Assembly (NCBI RefSeq): GCF_014192645.1
Contig: NZ_JACHYE010000002.1
Location: 379,259 to 443,258, forward strand
DNA: 64,000 nt
From: Herbaspirillum sp. Sphag64
GTDB taxonomy: Bacteria > Pseudomonadota > Gammaproteobacteria > Burkholderiales > Burkholderiaceae_D
Reading direction: 5' to 3'
Shown here: positions 25,277 to 34,346 of the stretch, in pieces
How positions within the stretch are numbered: the first letter of the stretch is position 1
How the letters are laid out: each line of letters begins with the position of its first letter
The notes under the pieces: model-generated
The model's input: the letters and a program-made list of their open reading frames with translations, nothing else
What the model was told of the DNA's origin: nothing
Database searches by the model: none
Program-made: the position numbers and the translations under genes

Positions 25277-26866
25277 TTAGAGTGCTGCGCAAACACCATC
25301 AGCACGTGGATCCGTTGCCCCTTCAATCACGCCATTCGGGTGTACACAAACCGCACCAGCATGCCCCATAGTGTCGGTATAGTCGTCCAGCATCTCGACT
25401 TCATGCCCGGCATGCTGCAGCGCAGCTACCAGCGCTGGCGCGATGCGCCCCTCAAGTTTCAGGTTGGTCGACACCGTACCCCAGGTACGTCCCAACAGCC
25501 AGCGTGGTGCGCTGATGGCTGCTTGTAGATTCTGCCCAAACAGAACATGGCGAGTGAAAACCGCCGCCTGCGTCTGTGGCTGGCCTTCGCCACCCATCGT
25601 ACCGTAGGCCAGAGTACGCCCATCGTTAAGAAGCGCCAGCGACGGATTGAGCGTATGAAACGGCAATTTGCCCGGCTGCAATTGATTGGCACCTGCATCC
25701 AGCGTAAAACTGGCACCGCGATTTTGCCAGACGACACCGGTCTCCGGGACCACCACGCCGCTGCCAAATTCCCAGAAGATACTTTGTATATAACTGACCA
25801 CCCTGCCTTGTGCATCGGCAGCGCCCATCCAGATAGTGTCACCTGGCTTGGCAACATGCGGCCAGACTGCGGCACGTTGCCTGTCAATCTGCGCCGCCTC
25901 CTGCGCCAACGCCGCTGGTTGCAGCCAGTCCGCCGCATTGACGCTCATATGGGCCTGATCGGTGACATAACGGTTGCGCAGGATGAACGCACGCTTGGTT
26001 GCCTCAACCAACCCATGCACATGGGCAAAGCCCTCCGCCTCCGTCACACCGAGTTGCTCGAACAGGCCGATGATCATCAGTGCAGAAACGCCCTGTGTCG
26101 GCGGTGGCAGATTGTAGACGCGACCAGACTTGAGCTGCACCATCAACGGTTGCACCACCTGGGCCCGGTAGGCTGCCAGATCGCTGCCTCGCAACGGGCT
26201 ACCAGCCTGTTCCAGACCCTGCGCGAGCCGCTGGGCCAGATCACCGCGATAGAAATCATCCAGGCCAGCCTGTGCCAGCTGGCGCAATGTGGCCGCCAGT
26301 GCCGGCTGCTTGAGGATGTCATTGAGTACGGGAATACCTTGCGCGGCATAGGTGCTGGCAAAACCCGGTTGATCCTTGAGTTCATCCCATTTGTCGCGGG
26401 TCAGCTCGGCCTGCGAACGGGTCACGGGTATGCCGTTGGCAGCATGCCCAATGGCGTCGGCCAGCAAACGCGACAACGGTAAAGGCTTGTTCCATTGGCG
26501 CGTCTGTGCATGCGCCAGCGCCACCTGCCAGCCGCCAATTGCACCAGCGACGGTCAAGGCGGCACGGGGGCCGCGATTGGGGATGCTGGTATCGCCATGG
26601 CTGGCGTAGAAATCCTTGGTCGCCAACGCTGCCGACTGTCCACAGGCCTGAATCGCAACTGGCTCACGACCGGGCTCGCTGATCAGCCAGAAGCCGTCGC
26701 CACCAATCCCGTTCATGTGCGGGTAAACCACGGCGATGGCAGCGGCTGCCGCCACCATGGCCTCGACCGCATTACCACCTTCACGCAGCACGCTGGCACC
26801 AGCTTGTGCCGCAAGATGATGTGGCGCGGTGACCATCCCGCCCAGACTGGTTTTGCTATACAACAT
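25277..26866 (-). CDS. Gamma-glutamyltransferase family protein (cytoplasmic, YwrD-like)
   Basis: 529 residues of the Ntn-hydrolase gamma-glutamyltransferase family. The N-terminus has the substrate-side block HHLAAQAGASVLREGGNAVEA and NGIGGDGFWLI. The presumed autoprocessing nucleophile is the Thr of PGDTIWMGAADAQGRVVSY, at the expected start of the small subunit. GTMGGEGQPQTQAAVF near the C-terminus is also typical. There is no signal peptide, so unlike E. coli Ggt it is probably cytoplasmic. The substrate is not determined; glutathione or a gamma-glutamyl peptide is the family expectation. Confidence 0.87.
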   Translation of the reverse strand: MLYSKTSLGGMVTAPHHLAAQAGASVLREGGNAVEAMVAAAAAIAVVYPHMNGIGGDGFWLISEPGREPVAIQACGQSAALATKDFYASHGDTSIPNRGPRAALTVAGAIGGWQVALAHAQTRQWNKPLPLSRLLADAIGHAANGIPVTRSQAELTRDKWDELKDQPGFASTYAAQGIPVLNDILKQPALAATLRQLAQAGLDDFYRGDLAQRLAQGLEQAGSPLRGSDLAAYRAQVVQPLMVQLKSGRVYNLPPPTQGVSALMIIGLFEQLGVTEAEGFAHVHGLVEATKRAFILRNRYVTDQAHMSVNAADWLQPAALAQEAAQIDRQRAAVWPHVAKPGDTIWMGAADAQGRVVSYIQSIFWEFGSGVVVPETGVVWQNRGASFTLDAGANQLQPGKLPFHTLNPSLALLNDGRTLAYGTMGGEGQPQTQAAVFTRHVLFGQNLQAAISAPRWLLGRTWGTVSTNLKLEGRIAPALVAALQHAGHEVEMLDDYTDTMGHAGAVCVHPNGVIEGATDPRADGVCAAL

Positions 26867-26980
26867 GGATTCCCCCTGAATTGGTGCCTTGCTATGATGC
26901 CAGCAATGAAATAAAGAAAGAATCCATTTTATGGCAAATCACTTGCCCGACGCTTACACCAGCTCAAGGGGCAGCGCAGA

Positions 26981-27988
26981 TCAGATCTGTGGTGTCAGGG
27001 TCAGCGATTCACGCACCGCAGCCACGATCTCAAACGAACGCAAACGCGCAGCATGGTCGTAGATCTGGGCCGTCATCATCAATTCATCCGCGCCGGTGTT
27101 CTCGATAAAGGCTTGCAGCCCCTCACGCACGGTGTCGGGAGAACCGACCACCGCACAAGCCAGAGCACGTTCAACGTGGGCCTTTTCTTCCGGACGCCAG
27201 TAATCCTCCATGCTGGCACGTGGTGGCTGCAATTGTCCCGGCACGCCACGTACCAGATTGACGAACTGCTGTTGCAGGGAGGTAAACAGCAGCTGCGCCT
27301 GAGCATCGGTATCGGCGGCAAACACATTCAAGCCCAACATGACATACGGACGCGCCAGCGCGGCAGACGGCTTGAAGCGACTCCGATAGACCTCAACGGC
27401 AGCCTGCATAAAGCCCGGAGCAAAATGCGAGGCAAAGGCAAATGGCAAACCCATTTCTGCGGCAAGCTGGGCGCTGTACATGCTCGAACCGAGCAACCAG
27501 ATGGGGACCTGCAAACCGGCACCCGGCACGGCACGTACCGCCTGCCCTGGTGACACCGGACGGAAATATCCCTGCAATTCGGCGACATCGTCGGCGAAGG
27601 TCTCGGCACTGTCTCCCAGATGACGACGCAGTGCGCGGGCCGTGCGCTGGTCCGAACCCGGTGCGCGCCCCAGACCAAGGTCAATCCGACCAGGGAAAAG
27701 TGACTCCAGCGTACCGAACTGTTCAGCAATGACCAGTGGCGCATGGTTGGGCAACATGATGCCACCGGCACCGACCCGAATCGTCTTGGTGTGCGCGGCG
27801 ACATGGCCGATCACCACCGCCGTGGCGGCGCTGGCGATGCCGCTCATGTTGTGGTGTTCGGCCAGCCAGTAGCGCTGATAACCAAGCTGCTCGGCCTTTT
27901 GCGCCAGCTCCTTGCTGTTGTTGAAAGCTTGTGTGGCGCTGTCACCCTGCGCAATCGGCGACAGGTCCAGTACGGAAAACGGAATCAT
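26981..27988 (-). CDS. yhbW: LLM-class flavin-dependent monooxygenase, YhbW-like
   Basis: 335 residues with a bacterial-luciferase-like TIM barrel. It is very close in pattern to E. coli Yhb[15 protein letters not shown] at the N-terminus, [40 protein letters not shown] and [18 protein letters not shown]. The family uses reduced FMN, but the substrate is unknown. It lies 45 bases downstream of the CurA-like gene on the same strand and probably belongs to the TetR-controlled unit. Confidence 0.88.
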   Translation of the reverse strand: MIPFSVLDLSPIAQGDSATQAFNNSKELAQKAEQLGYQRYWLAEHHNMSGIASAATAVVIGHVAAHTKTIRVGAGGIMLPNHAPLVIAEQFGTLESLFPGRIDLGLGRAPGSDQRTARALRRHLGDSAETFADDVAELQGYFRPVSPGQAVRAVPGAGLQVPIWLLGSSMYSAQLAAEMGLPFAFASHFAPGFMQAAVEVYRSRFKPSAALARPYVMLGLNVFAADTDAQAQLLFTSLQQQFVNLVRGVPGQLQPPRASMEDYWRPEEKAHVERALACAVVGSPDTVREGLQAFIENTGADELMMTAQIYDHAARLRSFEIVAAVRESLTLTPQI

Positions 27989-28033
27989 GCAAATCCTTTG
28001 TTATCGCTACAGCTACTTATTCATCGAGGTAAC

Positions 28034-29062
28034 TCAAGCCACTTGTACCACCAGCTTGCCGAAATTCTTTCCCTCCAGCAGACCAATGAAGGCTTGTGGG
28101 GCATTTTCCAGTCCTTGTACGACATCTTCGCGGTACTTGATCTTGCCGGCAGCAACCCAGGCGCTCATGTCACGGAAGAATTCAGCGAAGTAACCAGCGC
28201 GCTGGTAATAGTCAAAAATGATGAAGCCCTGCATGCGAATGCGGGTGGTCAGTAATTTGCGGGGCAATGCGATCATCAAGGCAGCATTCGGCGTCACACC
28301 GTTGTACTGCGCAATCAGACCGCATACCGGCACGCGTGCATGCACATTGAGTAACGGCAAGACCGCTTCAAACACGGCACCACCGACGTTTTCAAAATAG
28401 ACATCAATGCCTTGCGGACAGGCTTGCGCCAGTTGCTGGGCAAAGTCGCTGGCACGATGATCGATGCAGGCATCAAAACCGAGTTCCTCGACCGCATAGC
28501 GACATTTTTCTGCGCCACCAGCAATGCCGACAATGCGGCACCCCTTGAGCTTGGCAATCTGCCCGACGACCGAGCCCACGGCACCGGTAGCGGCGGCAAC
28601 GACCACGGTTTCTCCCGGCTGTGGCTGACCAATATCGAGCAGACCGGCATACGCGGTAAAGCCCGGCATACCGAACAGACCCAGCGCATAGGAAGGATGC
28701 GCCATCGCCGGATCAAGCCGCGTCACGCCCGTGCCGTCGGAGACGGCATAGTCTTGCCAGCCGGTATAGGCCATGACCAGATCACCGGCCTGGTAATCCG
28801 GATGCTGCGAAGTCACCACCTGCGAGACCGTGCCACCGGTCATGACACCACCAATCTCGACCGGCGGCGAGTAGGAAGGTGCATCACTCATGCGGCCACG
28901 CATATAGGGATCGAGCGACAGGTAATCTGCGCGCAGCAGGAACTGACCAGCGCCCGGCACCGGCACAGCGGTCTCTTCAAGACGAAAATTAGCTGGCGTT
29001 GGTGCTGCTGCCGGGCGCGAGGCCAGCACAATGCGCCGATTGATGGTGGATGACTGTGTCAT
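28034..29062 (-). CDS. curA: NADPH-dependent alkenal/one (curcumin-type) reductase, CurA-like
   Basis: 342 residues, a zinc-independent medium-chain reductase. It matches E. coli CurA along its length: RIVLASRPAAAPTPANFRLEE, LSLDPYMRGRMSDAPSYSPP, GWQDYAVSDG, LGLFGMPGFTAYAGLLDIGQP, and the Rossmann block VVAAATGAVGSVVGQIAKLKGC. These enzymes reduce the double bond of reactive alkenals and alkenones. It is encoded 74 bases downstream of a TetR regulator, which fits an electrophile-detoxification unit. Confidence 0.88.
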   Translation of the reverse strand: MTQSSTINRRIVLASRPAAAPTPANFRLEETAVPVPGAGQFLLRADYLSLDPYMRGRMSDAPSYSPPVEIGGVMTGGTVSQVVTSQHPDYQAGDLVMAYTGWQDYAVSDGTGVTRLDPAMAHPSYALGLFGMPGFTAYAGLLDIGQPQPGETVVVAAATGAVGSVVGQIAKLKGCRIVGIAGGAEKCRYAVEELGFDACIDHRASDFAQQLAQACPQGIDVYFENVGGAVFEAVLPLLNVHARVPVCGLIAQYNGVTPNAALMIALPRKLLTTRIRMQGFIIFDYYQRAGYFAEFFRDMSAWVAAGKIKYREDVVQGLENAPQAFIGLLEGKNFGKLVVQVA

Positions 29063-29136
29063 GTGATGTCCTTTGGGAAAGTGGCCAATACGGCAGCGTG
29101 CAGATCATTGATGCCGCAGGCAAAGAGAAGAAGGTG

Positions 29137-29724
29137 TCAGGGTGCGATCAGCACGCGCAAGGTAACGTCCATGGCTGCCTGCAATGGCTGACGGTCGCGA
29201 CTGAGCTTGCTCAGCAGACTGGCGCCCAGCCACAACTGATACAAGAGCTGCGCGGTACTGGCAGGTTCCAGCGCAGGATGCAGCGAGGTATCTTCCACGC
29301 CGGCCGCGATCAATGCGGCAAGTCGGCCAATGAACGCCTGTGTGCCATGGTGCAGGGCCAAGCGCATGGCGTCCGACATGTCGGCCACTTCGGCACTGAG
29401 CTTGACCACCAGACATTTGTGCTCCACCGCGTCACAGCATTGGGTTTCCAGCCAATGGCCCCAGTACGCCAGCAAGCGCTCACGGGCTGGACCTGGCTGC
29501 CCCAGAATGCCATCGAGCATGTGCAGATACTCGGCCACATAATGCTCAATGAGCTCTAGTCCGTATTGCTCCTTGGAACCAAAGTAGTGATAAAACGAGC
29601 CCTTGGGCACCGCGGCGGCGCTCAGTATTTCGCTCAGTCCAACGCTGGCAAAACCCTTCTGGGCAATCAGACGACGTCCGACCAGCAGGATATGCAGCTT
29701 GTTTTCAAGGTAGGTATCTCTCAT
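29137..29724 (-). CDS. TetR/AcrR-family transcriptional regulator (NemR/AcuR-like)
   Basis: 195 residues from the ATG at 29724. The N-terminal HTH is clear: LIAQKGFASVGLSEILSAAAVPKGSFYHYFGSKEQ (shown in pieces: KGFASVGLSEIL and VPKGSFYHYFGSKE). The C-terminal ligand domain is of the TetR_C type seen in NemR-like regulators. A longer frame starts at 29772, but the TetR-type operator at 29748-29757 lies within that extension, which supports the shorter start. It probably represses itself and the curA-yhbW genes downstream until an electrophile is sensed. Cys residues in its C-terminal domain (QCCDAVEHKCLVV) are candidate sensors. Confidence 0.85.
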   Translation of the reverse strand: MRDTYLENKLHILLVGRRLIAQKGFASVGLSEILSAAAVPKGSFYHYFGSKEQYGLELIEHYVAEYLHMLDGILGQPGPARERLLAYWGHWLETQCCDAVEHKCLVVKLSAEVADMSDAMRLALHHGTQAFIGRLAALIAAGVEDTSLHPALEPASTAQLLYQLWLGASLLSKLSRDRQPLQAAMDVTLRVLIAP

Positions 29725-29747
29725 AGAATCGTATTTTACCGAAAAAT

Positions 29748-29757
29748 TAGACCGGTC
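29748..29757. promoter_or_regulatory. Candidate TetR/NemR-type operator
   Basis: TAGACCGGTC, centred on the palindrome GACCGGTC (29750-29757), resembles the TAGACC-GGTCTA core bound by NemR-like regulators. It lies 24 bases upstream of the proposed start of the regulator, where it would overlap the promoter. Confidence 0.55.
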
Positions 29758-29798
29758 GCCTATAACCCTCATTTCCCTCTATTCCCGGTACAGATTGG

Positions 29799-31103
29799 CT
29801 ACGGTCCCGGAGCGAGAAAGATCTTCCATGCGAGTAAAGCGGCAACCGCTCCCGCCAGCCATACTGCTGGCCAGGCCTGCCACGCCAGTAAGGCAGGCAC
29901 TATCTGTGCCGCCAGGAAGAACACCAGAAACACGCAGGTATTGCCTAGTCCAAGTGCCGTCCCAACCTGACGTGCGCCAGCCAACGTGGCCAGCTCGGTG
30001 TAAGCCACACCATGCCAGGCGGAGGCGCAGATACCACCTGCTATGAGTACTCCCGTCATTGACAACAGCATGGTGGGCGACCAATGTCCGCTCTGCCCGG
30101 CATGACCTGCACAGGCTGCCAGACATGCCAATACGACAAACAACAGCACACTGAGCAAACTGCAGGCACGCAGATAGGCGCGACGATTACGATGCCGATC
30201 CGTCCAGCGGCCGCTCCAGATGCGGGTCACCGCAGCACCGATCTGAACCATGGCTAAGCTGGTGCTAATGAGGAGCAAACTGGCATGACCGGCATCGTGC
30301 AGGAATATCGACGCGAAGGTCAGGATCGATACTTGCGGAAAGCACAGAATGCCCGTAGCAAGCGCCATACGCCAAACCCCGATATTGCGCAGTGCAGTAG
30401 CTGCTTTTGCTGGCAAATCAGACTTGCCGACATGCACCGTATTCGCCGGCGGTGGTTCATGTAACCAGCGCCATGCCAATGCCCCGCTACCAGAGCATAG
30501 CAGCGCCAGCAATGCAAATACCGGCATAAATCCAAAACTCACGGCAAGATACGGCAATACCAGCGCTGCGGCCCCTCCTCCCAGCGGCACCGCGGTCTGA
30601 CGAATACTCATGGCCAAGCCACGCTCCCCCTCGTGAAACCAACCCATGACGGCACGGCCACTGGCGCCATTGACGCTGCCACCGAGCATGCCAACCAACA
30701 GCAAACCCAGTGCCAGAAACGCTACCGGCGGCACGCCAGCCGCGCCCGGCACGATCCAGATTGCCATCAGCATCAACGCCAGCGCTGTCGCAAACAGACC
30801 GATCAGCAACACACGCCGGTCGCCCCAGCGATCGGTCAACACACCCCACGGCAACTCACTCAAGGCTACGCCCAACCCCAATGCGCCCATTGCAAGTCCC
30901 AACTGGATGTTGTCGAGGCGATAATCGCTGCGCAGCGCAATCGCCGTCATCGGTATCCCTGAAAAGGCGGCAGAAAAACTGGCATTGGCCAGCACCCCGA
31001 TGCCGAGAATTTTCCAGCGATGGCGGGTCAGATCTGGCATTGAGGTCGCGCCTTCATTGGTTGGCAATATCGGCGCGGTTAAGGGTGTGTTATTGGACGC
31101 CAT
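29799..31103 (-). CDS. MFS transporter
   Basis: 434 residues from the ATG at 31103, which has CAGGAG seven bases ahead; the longer frame to 31157 lacks this. There are twelve hydrophobic segments and the family loop motif LPWGVLTDRWGDRRVLLIG between TM2 and TM3. The Gly-rich segment of TM5 (SIRQTAVPLGGGAAALVLPYL) resembles drug/organic-anion transporters. It is divergent from the GlxA-type regulator gene with an 88-base shared promoter region, so that regulator is a likely controller. Substrate unknown. Confidence 0.85.
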   Translation of the reverse strand: MASNNTPLTAPILPTNEGATSMPDLTRHRWKILGIGVLANASFSAAFSGIPMTAIALRSDYRLDNIQLGLAMGALGLGVALSELPWGVLTDRWGDRRVLLIGLFATALALMLMAIWIVPGAAGVPPVAFLALGLLLVGMLGGSVNGASGRAVMGWFHEGERGLAMSIRQTAVPLGGGAAALVLPYLAVSFGFMPVFALLALLCSGSGALAWRWLHEPPPANTVHVGKSDLPAKAATALRNIGVWRMALATGILCFPQVSILTFASIFLHDAGHASLLLISTSLAMVQIGAAVTRIWSGRWTDRHRNRRAYLRACSLLSVLLFVVLACLAACAGHAGQSGHWSPTMLLSMTGVLIAGGICASAWHGVAYTELATLAGARQVGTALGLGNTCVFLVFFLAAQIVPALLAWQAWPAVWLAGAVAALLAWKIFLAPGP

Positions 31104-31191
31104 GGTCACTCCTGAGCAAATTGACAGAAGTAGTGTGACGTGGCAGCATCCGACCAAAATGACATTAAACCCTCGTTTTGAGACATCTACT

Positions 31192-32160
31192 ATGGCGACT
31201 CGTCAGATCGGATTCCTGCTCTTCCTCGATTGCAGCCTGCTTGACTTCACCGGTCCGCTGACCGCCTTCGATGTCGCCAATCGCCTCGCTGGTCATCAGC
31301 ACTACCAGTTGCGCGTCATGTCCGAACAGGGCGGCCTGCTGGAGAGCGCCTCCGGCATCGCGGTCATTACCCGACCACTGGAACGTGCTCCCTTGGACAC
31401 CCTGATCGTGGCGGGCGGTGCCGGCCCACGTGAAGGTTTGCTGTCGGCGACCTTGCTCGACTACACGCAGCATGCCGCGGCACAGGCAAGGCGCGTCGCC
31501 AGCGTGTGTACCGGCGCCTTTGTCCTGGCAGCAGCCGGACTGCTTGATGGCAAGCGTGCCACCACCCATTGGCGCATGGCGACGCGGCTGCAGCGCATGC
31601 ATCCGGCGGTACAGGTCGATAGTGACAAGATTTTCATCAAGGATGGCAAGGTCTGGACCTCGGCCGGGATTTCTGCGGGGATTGATCTGGCATTGGCGCT
31701 GATTGAAGAAGATCATGGTGCCGAGCTGGCACGTGCAGTCGCACGCGAACTGGTCGTGTATCACCGGCGTCCGGGCGGTCAGTCGCAGTTTTCCAGCCTG
31801 CTGGCAATGGATCCGCCATCAGGACGTATCCGTCAGGCGCTCAGTTACGCGCGTGACCATTTGCATGAATCTCTGAGTGCGGAACGACTCGCTGAGGTGG
31901 CCTGCCTCAGTCGCCGTCAGTTTGACCGCGCTTTCAGTGCCGAGACCGGCCAGACACCAGCCAAGGCGATCGAAAAATTACGTGCAGAGGTGGCCCGACC
32001 ACGCGTCGAAGCCGGAGACGAGTCGCTGGAGAACATTGCGCGCGCAGTCGGCTTTGATGATCCGGAACGGATGCGACGCGCCTTTTTGCGCGTCTTTGGT
32101 TATGCCCCGCAGGCGATCCGGCGTGCGACGCGCCAGCAGGAGTCGCTTTACCTGTCTTGA
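31192..32160 (+). CDS. GlxA-family transcriptional regulator (DJ-1/PfpI plus AraC-type HTH)
   Basis: 322 residues from the ATG at 31192; an ATG at 31159 is possible. The N-terminal DJ-1/PfpI-like amidotransferase fold (about 5-175) includes the nucleophile-elbow motif VASVCTGAFVLAAAGLLDGK. The C-terminal double HTH of AraC type (about 220-310) contains ERLAEVACLSRRQFDRAFSAETGQTPA and ENIARAVGFDDPERMRRAF in pieces. Proteins of this build usually activate neighbouring catabolic or transport genes. Here the divergent MFS gene is the obvious target. Confidence 0.88.
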   Translation: MATRQIGFLLFLDCSLLDFTGPLTAFDVANRLAGHQHYQLRVMSEQGGLLESASGIAVITRPLERAPLDTLIVAGGAGPREGLLSATLLDYTQHAAAQARRVASVCTGAFVLAAAGLLDGKRATTHWRMATRLQRMHPAVQVDSDKIFIKDGKVWTSAGISAGIDLALALIEEDHGAELARAVARELVVYHRRPGGQSQFSSLLAMDPPSGRIRQALSYARDHLHESLSAERLAEVACLSRRQFDRAFSAETGQTPAKAIEKLRAEVARPRVEAGDESLENIARAVGFDDPERMRRAFLRVFGYAPQAIRRATRQQESLYLS

Positions 32161-32173
32161 CAAGTTCGGTCGT

Positions 32174-33316
32174 TCAGGCAGCGACCAGGCGCAAGCGGGT
32201 AATTTCAGAGGGTGCCAGCAGACGCTTCGGTGGCCCCCAGTAGCCCGTACCGCGACTGGTGTAAATCCACAGATTGCGCAGCTTGTTGAGCCCGGCAACA
32301 TAGGGCTGCTGCAACGGTACAAACAGGTTCCACGGGAAAAACTGGCCACCATGCGTATGCCCGGACAGTTGCAGGTCAAAGCCGGCTTCGGCCGCTGCTT
32401 CGGCGCTGCGTGGCTGGTGCGCCAGCAGGATATTGACGCCACTGTCGGCTGGTGCATACGCCAGCGCAGCGTGCGGATCACTGCGCTGCGCCGGATCAAA
32501 ATGATGTGCGGTGTAGTCGGTCACGCCGGCCAGCACCAGCGGCGCACCGCGATGATGCAAGACCACATGCTCATTCATAAGCACTGTCAGCCCCAGCCGT
32601 CGCACCTCGGCAACCCAGGCATCGGCGTTGGAGTAATACTCATGATTGCCGGTAACGAAATAGCTGCCATGTCGCGCCTGCAATAGCGCCAGCGGTGCCG
32701 TATGCTCCGCCAGCTGCGCCACAGTGCCATCGACCAGGTCGCCAGTGACGGCGATCAGATCAGGATGCAGCGCATTGACCTTGTCGACGATGGCGCGCAA
32801 ATAATTCTGCTTGATGGTAGGACCGACATGGATATCACTGATCTGTGCAATCGTGAATCCCTGCAATGCTGCAGGAAGGTTGCTGATCGGCACGTCCACC
32901 TCCACCACGGCAGGCACGCGCCGGGCGTTGATCAGGCCCCATAGCGTCAGCCCCACAGCGCCTCCCAAGGCCACTACCGCCGACCACGTCAACAACGCTT
33001 GATGAGCCAATGCTGGCCACAGTAAAGGTACACACAGCAGAACCAGTTCACGCGCCAGCGTCAGCAACAGGAGGGACGAAAAGAAGCCCATGGCCAGCAT
33101 CCCGACCCAGGTCAGACGGTCAGCCCAGGCCTGTACCTTCAGGAACCGCGCCAGCAAGCCGATCGGTATCATCAGCGATGACAAGAGTAAGTACAGGCTG
33201 CCCAACAGGATCACACCAGTGTTGCCACTCAGCGCAGGCAAGAGGCGCCAGCCAATCCAGGCATGCAAAGCACCCAGCACCGATAGCACGAAAATGATGG
33301 CAAAACGGGAAGGCAT
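32174..33316 (-). CDS. Membrane-anchored metallophosphoesterase
   Basis: 380 residues. Four N-terminal membrane helices (residues about 5-130) precede a calcineurin-like phosphoesterase domain. All metal-ligand motifs are present in order: ISDIHVG, TGDLVDG, TGNHEYYS, LAHQPR and SGHTHGGQFFP. It resembles YkoQ/YaeI-type enzymes; YaeI has been tied to lipid phosphoester hydrolysis, but the substrate here is unknown. The active site would face the cytoplasm or periplasm depending on helix count. It converges with the GlxA gene with a 13-base gap. Confidence 0.88.
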   Translation of the reverse strand: MPSRFAIIFVLSVLGALHAWIGWRLLPALSGNTGVILLGSLYLLLSSLMIPIGLLARFLKVQAWADRLTWVGMLAMGFFSSLLLLTLARELVLLCVPLLWPALAHQALLTWSAVVALGGAVGLTLWGLINARRVPAVVEVDVPISNLPAALQGFTIAQISDIHVGPTIKQNYLRAIVDKVNALHPDLIAVTGDLVDGTVAQLAEHTAPLALLQARHGSYFVTGNHEYYSNADAWVAEVRRLGLTVLMNEHVVLHHRGAPLVLAGVTDYTAHHFDPAQRSDPHAALAYAPADSGVNILLAHQPRSAEAAAEAGFDLQLSGHTHGGQFFPWNLFVPLQQPYVAGLNKLRNLWIYTSRGTGYWGPPKRLLAPSEITRLRLVAA

Positions 33317-33726
33317 AAGGTCTTACTCCTGTCTGACTGACAATCCGAAGACAATGCCGGATGGCATCGTTGCGTGCATGTTGGTATGTCACCATCTTTT
33401 TCAATGGCAGAGACTTAGGATAAATCTGAAAAACAAGGTAAAGATGCGCATAAGTAGCGCTATCAGGCGGCATACCAGACCATCGCACGAAAAAATTCGG
33501 ACAAATCTGACCCCTGTACTGTTATTCCTTGCGCGAGAAGAGGATAATGGAGGGCTAATTTATCACGGCCAACCGCCACGGATTTTTGCCTCTCCCGCTA
33601 AAGGAGTACCTGACCAGTACCAACATTGCCATCGTAGCTATTGTCGCTAACAATGGTATGCAGGCTGGTCTTCGGTACCCTGAATCCCCTCGCGCGCGGT
33701 TGCCATCATTACAGGAAGTACGTATT
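33317..33726. other. 410-base intergenic region, no gene recognised
   Basis: Holds the promoter region of the metallophosphoesterase gene (minus) and of the unknown gene starting near 33727 (plus). A GATAAT at 33543-33548 is a possible -10 for the plus-strand gene. I saw no strong repeat or RNA structure. Confidence 0.35.
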
Positions 33727-34248
33727 TTGACTACGACAAGAAGCAAACGCTGGAACGGCAATATCGAAACCCTCAAAAGCGACTATCTCACCGGTGTCAT
33801 CGGCCAGATGGAAACCTACGGAGAAAAAGTGCAATTTGCACTGGTGACGTCAGGCAACGGCCCCCGCTATGAGTTGACCAATAGTGCTGGCAAGAAAATG
33901 GCGTTCGACGGCAACCATCACCTGCATCATCCTGAAGCCGCTGAATTTGCCCCGGGCAACGCTACCGGCAGCTTTACCATTGAACAGATCAAACTGGCAA
34001 AAGCTGGCGCCCTCAAGCCAGCACGCACCAGCAGCGGCCGTGTCACACGCGCCACCGGCCCGCGTGGTCCAAGTGCGGCGACCCGTGCCAAGGATCTGGT
34101 GGATACCGAAAAATACGAATACTTCAAGGCCAACCGTGGCACCCTGCCTGATACGATCGGCGAACATTCAACTGAAATTACTGCGCTGATGCGTGGCGGC
34201 ATGTCGGCTGAACAGGCGTTTGGTGAAGTGTTGAAAAAATATTTCTGA
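33727..34248 (+). CDS. Hypothetical protein, basic middle region
   Basis: I place the start at the TTG at 33727 because AGGAAG lies eight bases ahead, giving 173 residues; the frame is open back to 33586 (another TTG, and an ATG at 33655) without comparable sites. The N-terminal half (NIETLKSDYLTGVIGQMETY, FALVTSGNGPRYELTNSAGK) looks folded. A basic Thr/Ser/Pro/Arg-rich linker follows (PARTSSGRVTRATGPRGP). A helical tail ends GGMSAEQAFGEVLKKYF. The linker could bind nucleic acid. No family was recognised. A bidirectional terminator follows. Confidence 0.6.
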   Translation: MTTTRSKRWNGNIETLKSDYLTGVIGQMETYGEKVQFALVTSGNGPRYELTNSAGKKMAFDGNHHLHHPEAAEFAPGNATGSFTIEQIKLAKAGALKPARTSSGRVTRATGPRGPSAATRAKDLVDTEKYEYFKANRGTLPDTIGEHSTEITALMRGGMSAEQAFGEVLKKYF

Positions 34249-34299
34249 TCTCACATGATTTTGTCGCCAGCAGCTCAGCGACAAACACATGTGTACATA

Positions 34300-34328
34300 A
34301 AAAACGGGAGCTTGATGCTCCCGTTTTT
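34300..34328. terminator. Bidirectional intrinsic terminator
   Basis: Perfect 12-bp inverted repeat AAAAACGGGAGC (34300-34311) / GCTCCCGTTTTT (34317-34328) with a 5-nt loop. It serves the hypothetical gene (plus) and ppk2 (minus). Confidence 0.9.
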
Positions 34329-34346
34329 CTTAAAGGGCACGGCACT

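Noticed and set aside
25547-26482. 311-codon plus-strand ORF opposite the gamma-glutamyltransferase gene
   Set aside because: Shadow frame; the minus-strand product has the family motifs in order.
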